A stretch of DNA of 64,000 nt from Rhizobium sp. P40RR-XXII (GTDB lineage: Bacteria; Pseudomonadota; Alphaproteobacteria; Rhizobiales; Rhizobiaceae), in NCBI RefSeq assembly GCF_012641405.1, contig NZ_JABAII010000008.1:124001-188000 (forward strand), written 5' to 3'. Made by a program: the position numbers and the translations under genes. Shown here one piece after another: positions 51,017-59,677 of this stretch (its first letter is position 1; each line of letters begins with the position of its first letter). The notes under the pieces are model-generated. The model was given only the letters and a program-made list of their open reading frames with translations, searched no databases and was not told the origin of the DNA.

Positions 51017-52600
51017 TCACGCCGCCTTGACAGCGTGATATTCCTTGATGGCGACCATCTTGATAGCCGGATAACGTTCCGCTTCATAGCGCAGAGAGAA
51101 GCCGTCCTGGGCGAGGAAGACCGGATCGCCGTCGAGGTCGCGGGCGATATCGCCGCGCCGCTGGGTGACGAATTTTTCGAGATCGACGGATTGATCGGCC
51201 GAGATCCAGCGGCAGACGGAGAAGCGCGACATTTCGAAGGAGACCGGCAGGCCATATTCGGCCATCAGCCGCTCCTTCAGCACGTCGAGCTGCAGCGCGC
51301 CGACCACACCGACGATGGCGGGCGAGCCGTCCTCGGGCGAGAAGAGCTGCACGACGCCCTCTTCGGCCATCTGCTGCAAGGCTTCCTTGAGCTTCTTCGC
51401 CTTCATGGCATCCTCGAGGCGCACGCGGCGGAGGATTTCCGGCGAGAAGTTCGGCACGCCCTGGAAGACGAGGGATTCGCCTTCCGTCAGCGTATCGCCG
51501 ATGCGCAGCGTCCCGTGGTTCGGGATGCCGACGACATCGCCGGCGTAGGCGGTATCGGCGAGCTGGCGCTGCGAGGCGAAGAAGAACTGCGGCGCGGTGA
51601 GACCGAGCTGCTTGCCGGTGCGCGACAGCCGGGCCTTCATGCCGCGCTCCAGCTTGCCGGAGCAGATGCGCGCGAAAGCGATACGGTCGCGATGGTTCGG
51701 GTCCATGTTGGCCTGGATCTTGAAGACGAAGGCCGTCATCTTGTCGTCGGTGGCGTGAACCGTCCTGATATCGGCGACCTGGTCGCGTGGCGGCGGCGCG
51801 AAGTCGCCAAGCGCGTTGATGAGATCGCGCACCCCGAAGTTGCGCAGCGCCGAGCCGAAGAAGACCGGCGTCATATGTCCCTCAAGGAACGATTCCCGGT
51901 CGAACGGCCGGCACGCCTCGATTGCAAGTTCCGTTTCGTCGATAAAGGCCTTGCGCTCGTTTTCCGGCAGTCTGTCGGCGACGGTCCGCGGGCCATTGAC
52001 GGGGGTTGCGGTGACCTCGGTATCGGAACCACGAACGGTATTGGATGCCAGATGATAGGAGCCGCAGAAGGTCTTGGAGCGACCGATCGGCCATGTGATC
52101 GGCGCTGTATCAAGCGCCAGCTTCTCTTCCACCTCATCGAGAATCTCGAAGGGGTCGCGGCTTTCGCGGTCCATCTTGTTGATGAAGGTGATGATCGGGA
52201 TGTCGCGCATGCGGCAAACTTCAAACAGTTTCAGCGTTCGCGGCTCGATGCCCTTGGCGGCGTCGATGACCATGACCGCGGCGTCGACGGCCGTCAGCGT
52301 GCGATAGGTATCGTCGGCGAAGTCTTCGTGGCCGGGCGTATCGAGAATATTGAAGACGTTGCCTTCATATTCGAAGGTCATCACCGATGTGACAACCGAG
52401 ATGCCGCGCTCGCGCTCGATCTTCATCCAGTCGGACCGCGTCTGCATGCGGTCCTTCTTCGCCTTGACCTCGCCGGCAAGCTGAATGGCGCCGCCGAAAA
52501 GCAGCAGCTTTTCGGTGAGCGTCGTCTTGCCCGCGTCCGGGTGAGCGATAATAGCGAATGTGCGGCGGCGGGAGACCGCCTCGGCGAGACTTTCGGCCAT
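51017..52600 (-). CDS. prfC: Peptide chain release factor 3
   Basis: A 527-residue translational GTPase with G1 AHPDAGKTTL, G3 DTPGHEDF and G4 NKMD, then the RF3 C-terminal domains (FSPEDGSPAIVGVVGALQ). RF3-GTP removes RF1 or RF2 from the ribosome after peptide release. It is divergent from dut with a 91-bp gap and is 45 bp from the frameshifted regulator. Confidence 0.97.
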   Translation of the reverse strand: MAESLAEAVSRRRTFAIIAHPDAGKTTLTEKLLLFGGAIQLAGEVKAKKDRMQTRSDWMKIERERGISVVTSVMTFEYEGNVFNILDTPGHEDFADDTYRTLTAVDAAVMVIDAAKGIEPRTLKLFEVCRMRDIPIITFINKMDRESRDPFEILDEVEEKLALDTAPITWPIGRSKTFCGSYHLASNTVRGSDTEVTATPVNGPRTVADRLPENERKAFIDETELAIEACRPFDRESFLEGHMTPVFFGSALRNFGVRDLINALGDFAPPPRDQVADIRTVHATDDKMTAFVFKIQANMDPNHRDRIAFARICSGKLERGMKARLSRTGKQLGLTAPQFFFASQRQLADTAYAGDVVGIPNHGTLRIGDTLTEGESLVFQGVPNFSPEILRRVRLEDAMKAKKLKEALQQMAEEGVVQLFSPEDGSPAIVGVVGALQLDVLKERLMAEYGLPVSFEMSRFSVCRWISADQSVDLEKFVTQRRGDIARDLDGDPVFLAQDGFSLRYEAERYPAIKMVAIKEYHAVKAA

Positions 52601-52691
52601 GCGTGTGAATCCTGTGAATTGGCGCCGTATCTAGCGACTCAAAGCCCTAAATGCAATTGACCTCGGGCGTTCGCGCGCAAACTAATGCCGC

Positions 52692-53162
52692 ATGACCATT
52701 CACACCGATATCAGCCCGACCCTGAACCTCATCCGCCTGCCGCATGGCGAGGGCCTGGAGCTGCCTGCCTACGAGACCCGAGGTGCAGCCGGCATGGACC
52801 TGCGCGCCGCCGTTGACGACGAGGCCACGCTAACGATCCTTCCCGGCAAGCGCGCGCTCGTTCCCACCGGCTTCATCTTCGAAGTTCCGGACGGTTTCGA
52901 GGCACAGATCCGCCCGCGCTCCGGCCTCGCCTTCAAGAACGGCATCACATGCCTGAATTCCCCCGGCACGATTGACAGCGACTATCGCGGTGAAGTGAAG
53001 GTGCTGCTGATCAATCTCGGCGAAGAGCCCTTCGAGATCACCCGCGGCATGCGCATCGCGCAGATGATCATCGCGCCGGTTACCCAGGCCCGCATCGTAG
53101 AGACGACCGAAGCGAGCGAAACCAAGCGCGGCGCCGGCGGCTTCGGCTCGACCGGCGTGTGA
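52692..53162 (+). CDS. dut: dUTP diphosphatase
   Basis: A 156-residue trimeric dUTPase with motifs RGAAGMDLRA, PRSGLAFKNG, NSPGTIDSDYRGE and the C-terminal RGAGGFGSTG. It hydrolyses dUTP to dUMP, preventing uracil in DNA and feeding dTMP synthesis. It overlaps the next gene by one base (TGATG). In many relatives dut follows coaBC directly; here they are 12 kb apart. Confidence 0.97.
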   Translation: MTIHTDISPTLNLIRLPHGEGLELPAYETRGAAGMDLRAAVDDEATLTILPGKRALVPTGFIFEVPDGFEAQIRPRSGLAFKNGITCLNSPGTIDSDYRGEVKVLLINLGEEPFEITRGMRIAQMIIAPVTQARIVETTEASETKRGAGGFGSTGV

Positions 53163-54055
53163 TGACGGAGCTTGCAACGCGGTATGGTCTGACTCTGCGT
53201 CAGGATTATTTTGGCGATCCCTCCGCCTGGGGTGCGCTCGTTGATTTGCTGCAGGATACGTTCTCGATCGATGTCGACCTGCAGGCTTCGTTCGGTGGCC
53301 CGGACCCGACAAGCATGCCATCAGGCTATTTCGATGGCGAGGGGCGCTGCGTCGCCAATTTCAGCGCCTTTTCCATGCCGATGATCATCAATGGCCGTGC
53401 CATCAAGGCGGCGGGCTATCAATCCGGCGCGGTCCGGCCGGAATGGCGCGAGCGCGGCCTCTACCGCGATCTCATGCAACGCGCCTTTGATCGAACCGCC
53501 GCCGAGGGCTGCGAACTCGATCTCCTGCTTACCGACAAGCCTGCACTCTATGAGCGATACGGCTTTCGCAGCCTGCCACAGCATATCTTCGGTGCCCGAA
53601 CGCCAAAGCTGCAGAAGTCCGAGTTGACTGCCCGGCAGCTCTCCCTGGAAGCGCCTGATGATCTGCGTCTCATCAAGACACTCCTGCAGAGCCGGCAGCC
53701 GGTCTCCGCCCGCTTTGCCGTTGTCAGGCAGATGGAGATGTTTCTGCTGAATGCCTGCTTCAATTCCGCGATCCGCTTGACGGCACTCGGGGATGACGCG
53801 GTCATTGCCTGGACGTTTGACGGTGCGACTTTCTGGCTTCTCGATATTGCGGGAACGGCCGTTCCATCTCTGGCGACGATCCTGTCGGCGCTTGATGTCG
53901 AACCCGAGCGCATCGAGATCTGCTTTTCGCCTGATCGGCTGGATTGCGAGGTGTCGCCGGAACCCTATGAGGGTTACACGGTGCTGATGGCACGCGGCAA
54001 AGCGGCCGACGAGATCATAGGGCCGCTCATGCTTTCGCCGATGGCGGAATTCTAG
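53162..54055 (+). CDS. GNAT-family acetyltransferase, Eis-like
   Basis: About 297 residues. A GNAT domain in the first half contains GAVRPEWRERGLYRDLMQ, with the acetyl-CoA loop pattern, followed by a second C-terminal domain of about 140 residues. This two-domain form resembles Eis-type N-acetyltransferases; the substrate is unknown. It starts within the dut stop (TGATG), so it may be translated with it. Its TAG stop is the first triplet of a dispersed repeat. Confidence 0.8.
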   Translation: MTELATRYGLTLRQDYFGDPSAWGALVDLLQDTFSIDVDLQASFGGPDPTSMPSGYFDGEGRCVANFSAFSMPMIINGRAIKAAGYQSGAVRPEWRERGLYRDLMQRAFDRTAAEGCELDLLLTDKPALYERYGFRSLPQHIFGARTPKLQKSELTARQLSLEAPDDLRLIKTLLQSRQPVSARFAVVRQMEMFLLNACFNSAIRLTALGDDAVIAWTFDGATFWLLDIAGTAVPSLATILSALDVEPERIEICFSPDRLDCEVSPEPYEGYTVLMARGKAADEIIGPLMLSPMAEF

Positions 54056-54135
54056 AGCCGTCAAGCGGCTCTAGCTTATTGCATCCCGCAATTCCGGACG
54101 GAAAACCGCTGCGCACTTTTCCTGGAATTGCCCTA
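54053..54135. repeat. Dispersed repeat copy f, filling the GNAT-Lrp gap
   Basis: Runs exactly from the GNAT stop (TAG at 54053) to the stop of the convergent Lrp-type gene (CTA at 54133-54135). TAGAGCCG and CGGCTCTA (54053-54073) form a hairpin, and the palindromic core lies at 54088-54131. Confidence 0.9.
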
Positions 54136-54597
54136 GCGGGAAAGCGGCGGCAACCGTCGCTTGACCGGCGTCGCCTTGATCATCGACGTGTTCGTCTCGG
54201 CACGTTCGGTGATCTTGTCCAATATCCCATCGAGTTCGCCCATCGAGCGCACCACCAGCCGCCCGATAAAGCAATCGTCACCGGTGACCTTGTCGCATTC
54301 GATGAATTCCGGCGTCTCCTGAATGATCCGCTCGACGACATGGAGCTGACCGGGCAGAGGCCTGACGCGGACGATTGCCTGCAAGGGATAGCCGATCGCC
54401 TCGGGCGCGATATCGACCGTAAAACCTGATATGATGCCGCGCTCCTCAAGCCGGCGAAGCCGCTCGGCCGCACTCGGCGACGAAAGACCGGCAGCTTCCG
54501 CAAGCTCCTTCAGCGATATCCTGGCGTTGCGCGCCAGCGCCTCCAGCATCCGTTGGTCGATCGCATCAAGATCCAAGGAAGCGTTAGGAACACCCAT
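54133..54597 (-). CDS. Lrp/AsnC-family transcriptional regulator
   Basis: A 154-residue feast/famine regulator with an N-terminal helix-turn-helix (LDAIDQRMLEALARNARISL, then GLSSPSAAERLRRLEERG) and a C-terminal RAM ligand-binding domain (GDDCFIGRLVVRSM). It is divergent from an EamA exporter 109 bp away, which it probably controls in response to an amino acid. Its stop codon is supplied by the adjacent repeat. Confidence 0.92.
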   Translation of the reverse strand: MGVPNASLDLDAIDQRMLEALARNARISLKELAEAAGLSSPSAAERLRRLEERGIISGFTVDIAPEAIGYPLQAIVRVRPLPGQLHVVERIIQETPEFIECDKVTGDDCFIGRLVVRSMGELDGILDKITERAETNTSMIKATPVKRRLPPLSR

Positions 54598-54706
54598 TGT
54601 TCAGCCTCATTTAATTAGGTAACTAAATCTTCTCCCCTCATTAAATCTATATTATCCACGCTCGTGCCGCAATATGATTGGCTTCGATAGGCGGGAGCGA
54701 AGACAA

Positions 54707-55621
54707 ATGAACGAGACAAGACGCGGCACGATGGAAATGACGGCGGCGATGCTGATTTCAGGAACGATCGGATGGTTCGTGCTGATGTCGGGGCAGGCCG
54801 TGACCGGCGTTGTCTTCTGGCGCTGCTTGTTCGGCGCGCTGACATTGCTCGTCATCTGCGCGGCCATGGGCCTGATCCGCCCTGGCATCCTCAATCTCAA
54901 GAGGTTCTCCATCGCGGTCGGCGGCGGCATCGCCATCGTTCTCAACTGGCTGCTGCTGTTCGCTGCCTACTCGCACGCCTCCATTTCCATCGCCACGACC
55001 GTCTACAATACGCAGCCCTTCATGCTGCTGGGGCTCGGCGCGCTGTTCCTCGGCGAGCGGATCACCTTCACCAAGCTCTTCTGGCTGCTCCTCGCCTTTG
55101 CCGGCATGGCTGTCATCGTCGAGGGCAAGCCCGCCGAGGCGGCGGGTGCCGGAAGCTATGCGATCGGTATCCTGCTTTCGCTGGGCGCGGCCTTCTTCTA
55201 TGCGCTGGCGGCGATTGCGGCGAAATGGCTGAAGGGTACGCCGCCGCATCTGATCGCGCTCATCCAGGTTTCGACAGGTATCCTGATGCTGGCGCCCTTT
55301 ACCGATTTCTCCGCGGCCCCGCGGGATGCCGGCGGATGGTCGATCCTCGTCACCATGGGCGTCGTTCATACCGGCCTGATGTATGTGCTGCTCTATGGCG
55401 CCATCCAGAAGCTGCCGACACATCTGACCGGCGCATTGTCCTTCATCTATCCGATCGCCGCCATCGTGGTCGATCGCTTTGCCTTCGGCCACGTGCTCGG
55501 CGCGGCACAGATCGCCGGCGCGATCATCATCCTGGGAGCCGCTGCCGGCATGAATCTAGGCTGGACGATCTCCCTGCCCCGTCATAGAAACGATCGTCTT
55601 TCAAAGGGGACCGCCGAATGA
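54707..55621 (+). CDS. EamA/DMT-family transporter
   Basis: About 304 residues with ten predicted helices in two EamA repeats. It resembles amino-acid/metabolite exporters of the drug/metabolite superfamily. I chose ATG 54707 (GGGAG about ten bases upstream). It overlaps the next gene by four bases (ATGA), so the two are translationally coupled. The divergent Lrp regulator suggests export of an amino acid. Confidence 0.88.
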   Translation: MNETRRGTMEMTAAMLISGTIGWFVLMSGQAVTGVVFWRCLFGALTLLVICAAMGLIRPGILNLKRFSIAVGGGIAIVLNWLLLFAAYSHASISIATTVYNTQPFMLLGLGALFLGERITFTKLFWLLLAFAGMAVIVEGKPAEAAGAGSYAIGILLSLGAAFFYALAAIAAKWLKGTPPHLIALIQVSTGILMLAPFTDFSAAPRDAGGWSILVTMGVVHTGLMYVLLYGAIQKLPTHLTGALSFIYPIAAIVVDRFAFGHVLGAAQIAGAIIILGAAAGMNLGWTISLPRHRNDRLSKGTAE

Positions 55622-55920
55622 TCACCTGCTATCTGCGCTATACGATCGACCCTTACAAGCTCGCCCAGTTCGAACACTACGCCAAGCTCTGGATTCCGTT
55701 GGTCAACCGGCTGGGCGGCACCCATCACGGCTATTTCATGCCGCACGAAGGCACGAACAACATTGCGCTGGCGCTGTTCAGCTTTCCGAGCCTTGCCGCC
55801 TATGAGGAATATCGGCTCAAGATGGCCGAGGATGCGGAATGCCAGGCCGCCTTCGCCTATGGCGAGGAAACGCGCTGCATCGTCAGCTATGAGCGCAGCT
55901 TCATGCGGCCCGTGTTCTAA
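55618..55920 (+). CDS. NIPSNAP-family protein
   Basis: A 100-residue ferredoxin-like alpha/beta-barrel protein (MITCYLRYTIDPYKLAQFEHYAKLW quoted in part: TCYLRYTIDPYKL; then LGGTHHGYFMPHEG). NIPSNAP-domain proteins are dimeric and mostly of unknown function. Coupled to the EamA gene by an ATGA overlap and convergent with a histidine phosphatase. Confidence 0.85.
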   Translation: MITCYLRYTIDPYKLAQFEHYAKLWIPLVNRLGGTHHGYFMPHEGTNNIALALFSFPSLAAYEEYRLKMAEDAECQAAFAYGEETRCIVSYERSFMRPVF

Positions 55921-55922
55921 GA

Positions 55923-56558
55923 TTATTTGGCCGGCTGCGGGCAAGCCTGCGGCTGGCCGTCGAGGCCTTCCGCCATTTTTTCGAACGTAACCGCCGATCC
56001 GGCTTTGCTCCCGCCGATGCGCAGCACATAGAGGCTGTCGAAATCCTTGCCGTGCCATTTCGGCACCGCACCGGCATCGCCGCCGTTCTCACTCATCAGC
56101 TGGCGGGCGAGATTGACTATCTGCTTGTGCTCCCAGGCGACGAAGATCAGCTTGCCGGCATAATCAGGCTTCTTCAGCTCGGCTTTCAGGTCGTCGATAT
56201 CCTCATAGCCGAAGCTGGTATCGACCGGCATGCCGAGGGCGATAGCGGTCGGCTCGATGGTCGCGAGTGGGCGGATATAATCGTAGGACGCGCCGGAATC
56301 CTCTTTCCGTTTCGACGCATCGGGCGCAAAGATCGCCGCGGGCTTGCCGAAGAGCTTTGTCAGCACCGGTGGTAGCGCCAGTGCCCGGTTAAGCCCCTGG
56401 CAGCTCAATTGGCCAAGACCCGCTTCCGGCTTTTCACCATGACGCATGAAGACGATCGTCCGCGTTCCCGCCTCCGCTGCCGAAACGGGCGGCGCGAAGC
56501 TTGCGAGCGAGGCGAGCGCCAGAAGACCCGCGGTGACGGCTTGCGACACGCCTCGCAT
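55923..56558 (-). CDS. Exported histidine-phosphatase-family protein
   Basis: A 211-residue protein with a signal peptide (ending PPVSAAEA) and the phosphohistidine motif FMRHGEKP. A second His in the segment VAWEHKQIVNLA would complete the active site. Secreted members dephosphorylate unknown substrates. It shares one base with the end of the upstream LysE-type gene (TGATG), so it is in an operon with it. Confidence 0.86.
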   Translation of the reverse strand: MRGVSQAVTAGLLALASLASFAPPVSAAEAGTRTIVFMRHGEKPEAGLGQLSCQGLNRALALPPVLTKLFGKPAAIFAPDASKRKEDSGASYDYIRPLATIEPTAIALGMPVDTSFGYEDIDDLKAELKKPDYAGKLIFVAWEHKQIVNLARQLMSENGGDAGAVPKWHGKDFDSLYVLRIGGSKAGSAVTFEKMAEGLDGQPQACPQPAK

Positions 56559-57190
56559 CAGCGCTGCGCTTCGAAAGCCATTCGTACGGCGAGCCCGGCC
56601 AGCACCGTGCCCATCAGCCAGCGCTGCACCAGGGCGAAGGACGGGCGGTGGGTGAGGAACATCGCGATCCAGCCTGCGCTGAGCGCGAAGATGGCATTGA
56701 ATGTCACGCTAATGACGATCTGCGCAAAACCGAGAACAAGCGATTGAGTGAAGACGCTGCCGGCGGCGGGATCGATGAATTGCGGCAACAGCGACAAATA
56801 AAGGATCGCGACCTTCGGGTTCAGCAGGCTGGTCACCAGCCCCATGGAGAAGAGCCGGCGTGTGCTGTCCTTCGGCAGTTCGCGCACCTGAAATGCGGAA
56901 CGGCCGCCAGGCTTCAGCGCATTCCAGGCGAGCCAGGCAAGATAGGCAGCGCCCACCAGCCGCAGAGCATCATAGGCGAAGGGAACGGCGAAGACGAAGG
57001 CGGTGATGCCGAGTGCTGCCGACAGCATGTAGAAGAGGAAGCCGCATGCCACACCGCCGAGCGAGATCAGCCCGGCTACCGGCCCTTGCGAGATCGAGCG
57101 CGACACCAGATAGATCATGTTCGGTCCGGGTGTCAGCACCATACCGAGAGCGATCAGGGCAAAGGTGATCATACTGGTCAGATGCGGCAT
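56558..57190 (-). CDS. LysE/RhtB-family exporter
   Basis: A 210-residue exporter with six predicted helices and the family N-terminal motif MVLTPGPNMIYLVSRSISQG. The family exports amino acids such as homoserine, threonine or lysine. GGAGG four bases before ATG 57190 fixes the start. It lies between an isochorismatase-like gene upstream and a phosphatase gene downstream on the same strand. Confidence 0.9.
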   Translation of the reverse strand: MPHLTSMITFALIALGMVLTPGPNMIYLVSRSISQGPVAGLISLGGVACGFLFYMLSAALGITAFVFAVPFAYDALRLVGAAYLAWLAWNALKPGGRSAFQVRELPKDSTRRLFSMGLVTSLLNPKVAILYLSLLPQFIDPAAGSVFTQSLVLGFAQIVISVTFNAIFALSAGWIAMFLTHRPSFALVQRWLMGTVLAGLAVRMAFEAQR

Positions 57191-57215
57191 AAAGCCTCCG
57201 GCGGCGGGAAGATCT

Positions 57216-57773
57216 TCAGAAAAGAATTTCGCTGGAAACAGCGAGCTTGATTTCATGCGGCCCGGCATCGAAGCCGTCAAGCAGCATATTGTGGTGGGTG
57301 ACAATGTCTTCGAAGGTGAGCTTGCCCATATCGGCCGTGGTGTGGCCGTCGGAGACCAGCGTGACGTCGAAACCGAGCGAAACGGCACGCCGCACGGTCG
57401 TATCGACGCAGAACTGCGTCATGCAGCCGCCGACGATGAGATGAGTGACGCCGCGCGCCTGCAAGCGCGCTTCCAGATCCGTCTCGAAGAAGGAATCGCA
57501 ACTTGTCTTGTGCACGACGACATCGCCGGCTTCGGGCGCGATTTCCCGGCGCAGCTGCCAGCCTTCGCTGCGCTTGACCAGGCGATGCCCCGGGCTGCCG
57601 TCATGCTGGACGATGAAGGCGGGGATGCCGGCGGCACGCGCCTTGTGCTTCAGTGCCGCGAGCTTGGCGACGACCGCCTCCAGCGCCGCATCGATATCAG
57701 GCTGACGCTCCGGCGTGCCAAGGCCGGTCAGGATGGAGTTCTGAAGATCGATCAGGAGCAATGCGGAAGACAT
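57216..57773 (-). CDS. Isochorismatase-family cysteine hydrolase
   Basis: About 185 residues with the Asp-Lys-Cys catalytic triad of the family: Asp in LLLIDLQ, Lys in VVHKTSCDSF, Cys in GGCMTQFCVD, plus the cis-peptide GGCM. Family members hydrolyse amides such as nicotinamide, N-carbamoylsarcosine or isochorismate ethers; the substrate here is unknown. ATG 57773 follows AAGGA. Upstream of the LysE gene on the same strand. Confidence 0.88.
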   Translation of the reverse strand: MSSALLLIDLQNSILTGLGTPERQPDIDAALEAVVAKLAALKHKARAAGIPAFIVQHDGSPGHRLVKRSEGWQLRREIAPEAGDVVVHKTSCDSFFETDLEARLQARGVTHLIVGGCMTQFCVDTTVRRAVSLGFDVTLVSDGHTTADMGKLTFEDIVTHHNMLLDGFDAGPHEIKLAVSSEILF

Positions 57774-57902
57774 GATATCCTTGGGCAAAGCGGTTTCGAC
57801 GCGCCGTCAACGCCTTGGTAATATGTTCGCAGCGCCAGCGCAATCGCTTGAAACCGCAAAGGTGGTGCGGTAGAGCAGGCACCATCTGAGGAGGAAATGG
57901 CC

Positions 57903-58520
57903 ATGACGCTTGCGTCCCTGCTCGCCTATTGCGGCGCGCTCTTCGTTGCGGCGGCCATTCCAGGCCCCGGCATCACGGCGATCGTGGCGCGCGCCCTCGG
58001 CTCCGGTTTCCGCGAGACCTTCTTCATGGGCCTCGGCCTTGTGCTCGGCGACACCATCTACCTGACGGCGGTCGTTCTCGGTCTTGCTTTCGTGGCGCAG
58101 GCGTTCACCGAGGTGTTCATCGTCATCAAGATCGCGGGCGCGCTTTATCTCGGCTATATCGCCTGGAAGCTTTGGACGGCGGGCCTGCTCGCCACCGATA
58201 TCGCCGCCAAAAAATCGAACGGTGCCGGGATGTCCTTTCTCTCGGGCCTGCTGGTGACGCTCGGCAACCCCAAGACCATGCTTTTCTATGTCGCGCTGGT
58301 GCCGACTCTGATCGACATCGGCAGCATCGGCCTGCGGGAATATGCGATCCTGATGGCGGCAACCTTTATCGTTCTTCTGATCGTACTCGTTCCCTATATG
58401 CTGCTCGCCTCGCGAGCCCGGACTTTCCTCAAGAAGCCGAGAGCGCTGCAGTTCCTGAACAGGGCTGCGGCCAGTATCCTCGCCGCAACGGCTGCCTTCA
58501 TCGCGGCGCGAGCAGCCTGA
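57903..58520 (+). CDS. LysE/RhtB-family exporter
   Basis: About 205 residues with six predicted helices and the motif AAIPGPGITAIVARALGSG. It is a paralogue of the exporter at 56558-57190 on the opposite strand. AGGAGG eight bases upstream favours ATG 57903 over ATG 57897. The substrate is unknown; the cysK neighbour raises cysteine or a related amino acid as a possibility. Confidence 0.9.
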   Translation: MTLASLLAYCGALFVAAAIPGPGITAIVARALGSGFRETFFMGLGLVLGDTIYLTAVVLGLAFVAQAFTEVFIVIKIAGALYLGYIAWKLWTAGLLATDIAAKKSNGAGMSFLSGLLVTLGNPKTMLFYVALVPTLIDIGSIGLREYAILMAATFIVLLIVLVPYMLLASRARTFLKKPRALQFLNRAAASILAATAAFIAARAA

Positions 58521-58656
58521 AATAAACATCCCCAAAGAAGGGCCGTGAGAGATTCTTTTCTCACGGTCGACGCGGCGACAAAGGGCGCGCACTCTGGTTT
58601 CCGCAGGCGTTTGATCCTATTGTCACTGCATAATTCAAATGTAGGGAGAGCTACCC

Positions 58657-59625
58657 ATGTCCGACACCCGCAAACCCGGTCGCGGCCGCGTCTATACCTC
58701 GATCACCGAGACCATCGGCGACACGCCGATCGTCCGTCTCGACAAGCTGGCGAAGGAGAAGGGCGTCAAGGCCAACCTCCTGGCAAAGCTTGAATTCTTC
58801 AATCCGATCGCCTCCGTGAAAGACCGCATCGGCGTCGCCATGATCGAGAGTCTGGAATCGCAGGGCAAGATCGCCCCCGGCAGGACCGTGCTGATCGAGC
58901 CGACCTCGGGCAATACCGGCATCGCGCTCGCCTTCGCCGCCGCCGCCAAGGGTTACCGGCTGATCCTCACCATGCCGGAGACCATGTCGATCGAACGCCG
59001 CAAGATGCTGGCGCTGCTCGGCGCCGAACTGGTGTTGACCGAGGGACCGAAGGGCATGAAGGGCGCCATCGCCAAGGCGGAAGAACTGGCTTCGACCCTA
59101 CCGGATGCGGTCATTCCGCAGCAGTTCGAAAATCCGGCCAACCCGGAAATCCATCGCAAGACGACGGCCGAGGAAATCTGGAACGATACCGAAGGCAAAG
59201 TGGATATTTTCGTTTCCGGCATCGGCACCGGCGGCACGATCACCGGCGTCGGCCAGGTGCTGAAGGCCCGCAAGGCCGATATCAAGGTCATTGCGGTCGA
59301 GCCGACGGATTCGCCAGTTCTTTCCGGCGGCAATCCCGGCCCGCACAAGATCCAAGGCATCGGCGCCGGCTTTGCGCCGAAGATCCTCGACACCCATGTC
59401 TATGACGAGGTGGTCACCGTCAGCAATGATGAGGCCTTCCAGCATGCCCGTCTCGTGGCCAAGCTCGAAGGCGTGCCTGTCGGTATCTCCTCCGGCGCGG
59501 CGCTGGCAGCAGCCATCAAGGTCGGCCAGCGTCCTGAAAACGAGGGCAAAAACATCGTCGTCATCATCCCCTCCTTCGCCGAGCGCTATCTCTCGACGGC
59601 GCTGTTCGAGGGCCTTGGCGGCTGA
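58657..59625 (+). CDS. cysK: Cysteine synthase A
   Basis: A 322-residue PLP enzyme (O-acetylserine sulfhydrylase) with the PLP lysine in PIASVKDRIG, the substrate loop EPTSGNTGIALA and the phosphate-binding GTGGTITG. It makes cysteine from O-acetylserine and sulfide. GGGAGAG lies before the ATG, and a strong terminator follows at 59652. It could use sulfide released by the thiohydantoin desulfurase pathway, but nothing in the sequence links them directly. Confidence 0.95.
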   Translation: MSDTRKPGRGRVYTSITETIGDTPIVRLDKLAKEKGVKANLLAKLEFFNPIASVKDRIGVAMIESLESQGKIAPGRTVLIEPTSGNTGIALAFAAAAKGYRLILTMPETMSIERRKMLALLGAELVLTEGPKGMKGAIAKAEELASTLPDAVIPQQFENPANPEIHRKTTAEEIWNDTEGKVDIFVSGIGTGGTITGVGQVLKARKADIKVIAVEPTDSPVLSGGNPGPHKIQGIGAGFAPKILDTHVYDEVVTVSNDEAFQHARLVAKLEGVPVGISSGAALAAAIKVGQRPENEGKNIVVIIPSFAERYLSTALFEGLGG

Positions 59626-59651
59626 GAGCCCGCCATCGGATTGAATTGGAA

Positions 59652-59674
59652 GGGGTGCTTCGGCGCCCCTTTTT
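59652..59674 (+). terminator. cysK intrinsic terminator
   Basis: GGGGTGC (59652-59658) and GCGCCCC (59663-59669) form a 7-bp stem with one G-U pair and a stable TTCG loop, followed by TTTTT. Confidence 0.93.
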
Positions 59675-59677
59675 CAT

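Noticed and set aside
50990..52660. 556-codon open frame antisense to prfC
   Set aside because: prfC has all GTPase motifs; the antisense frame has none.
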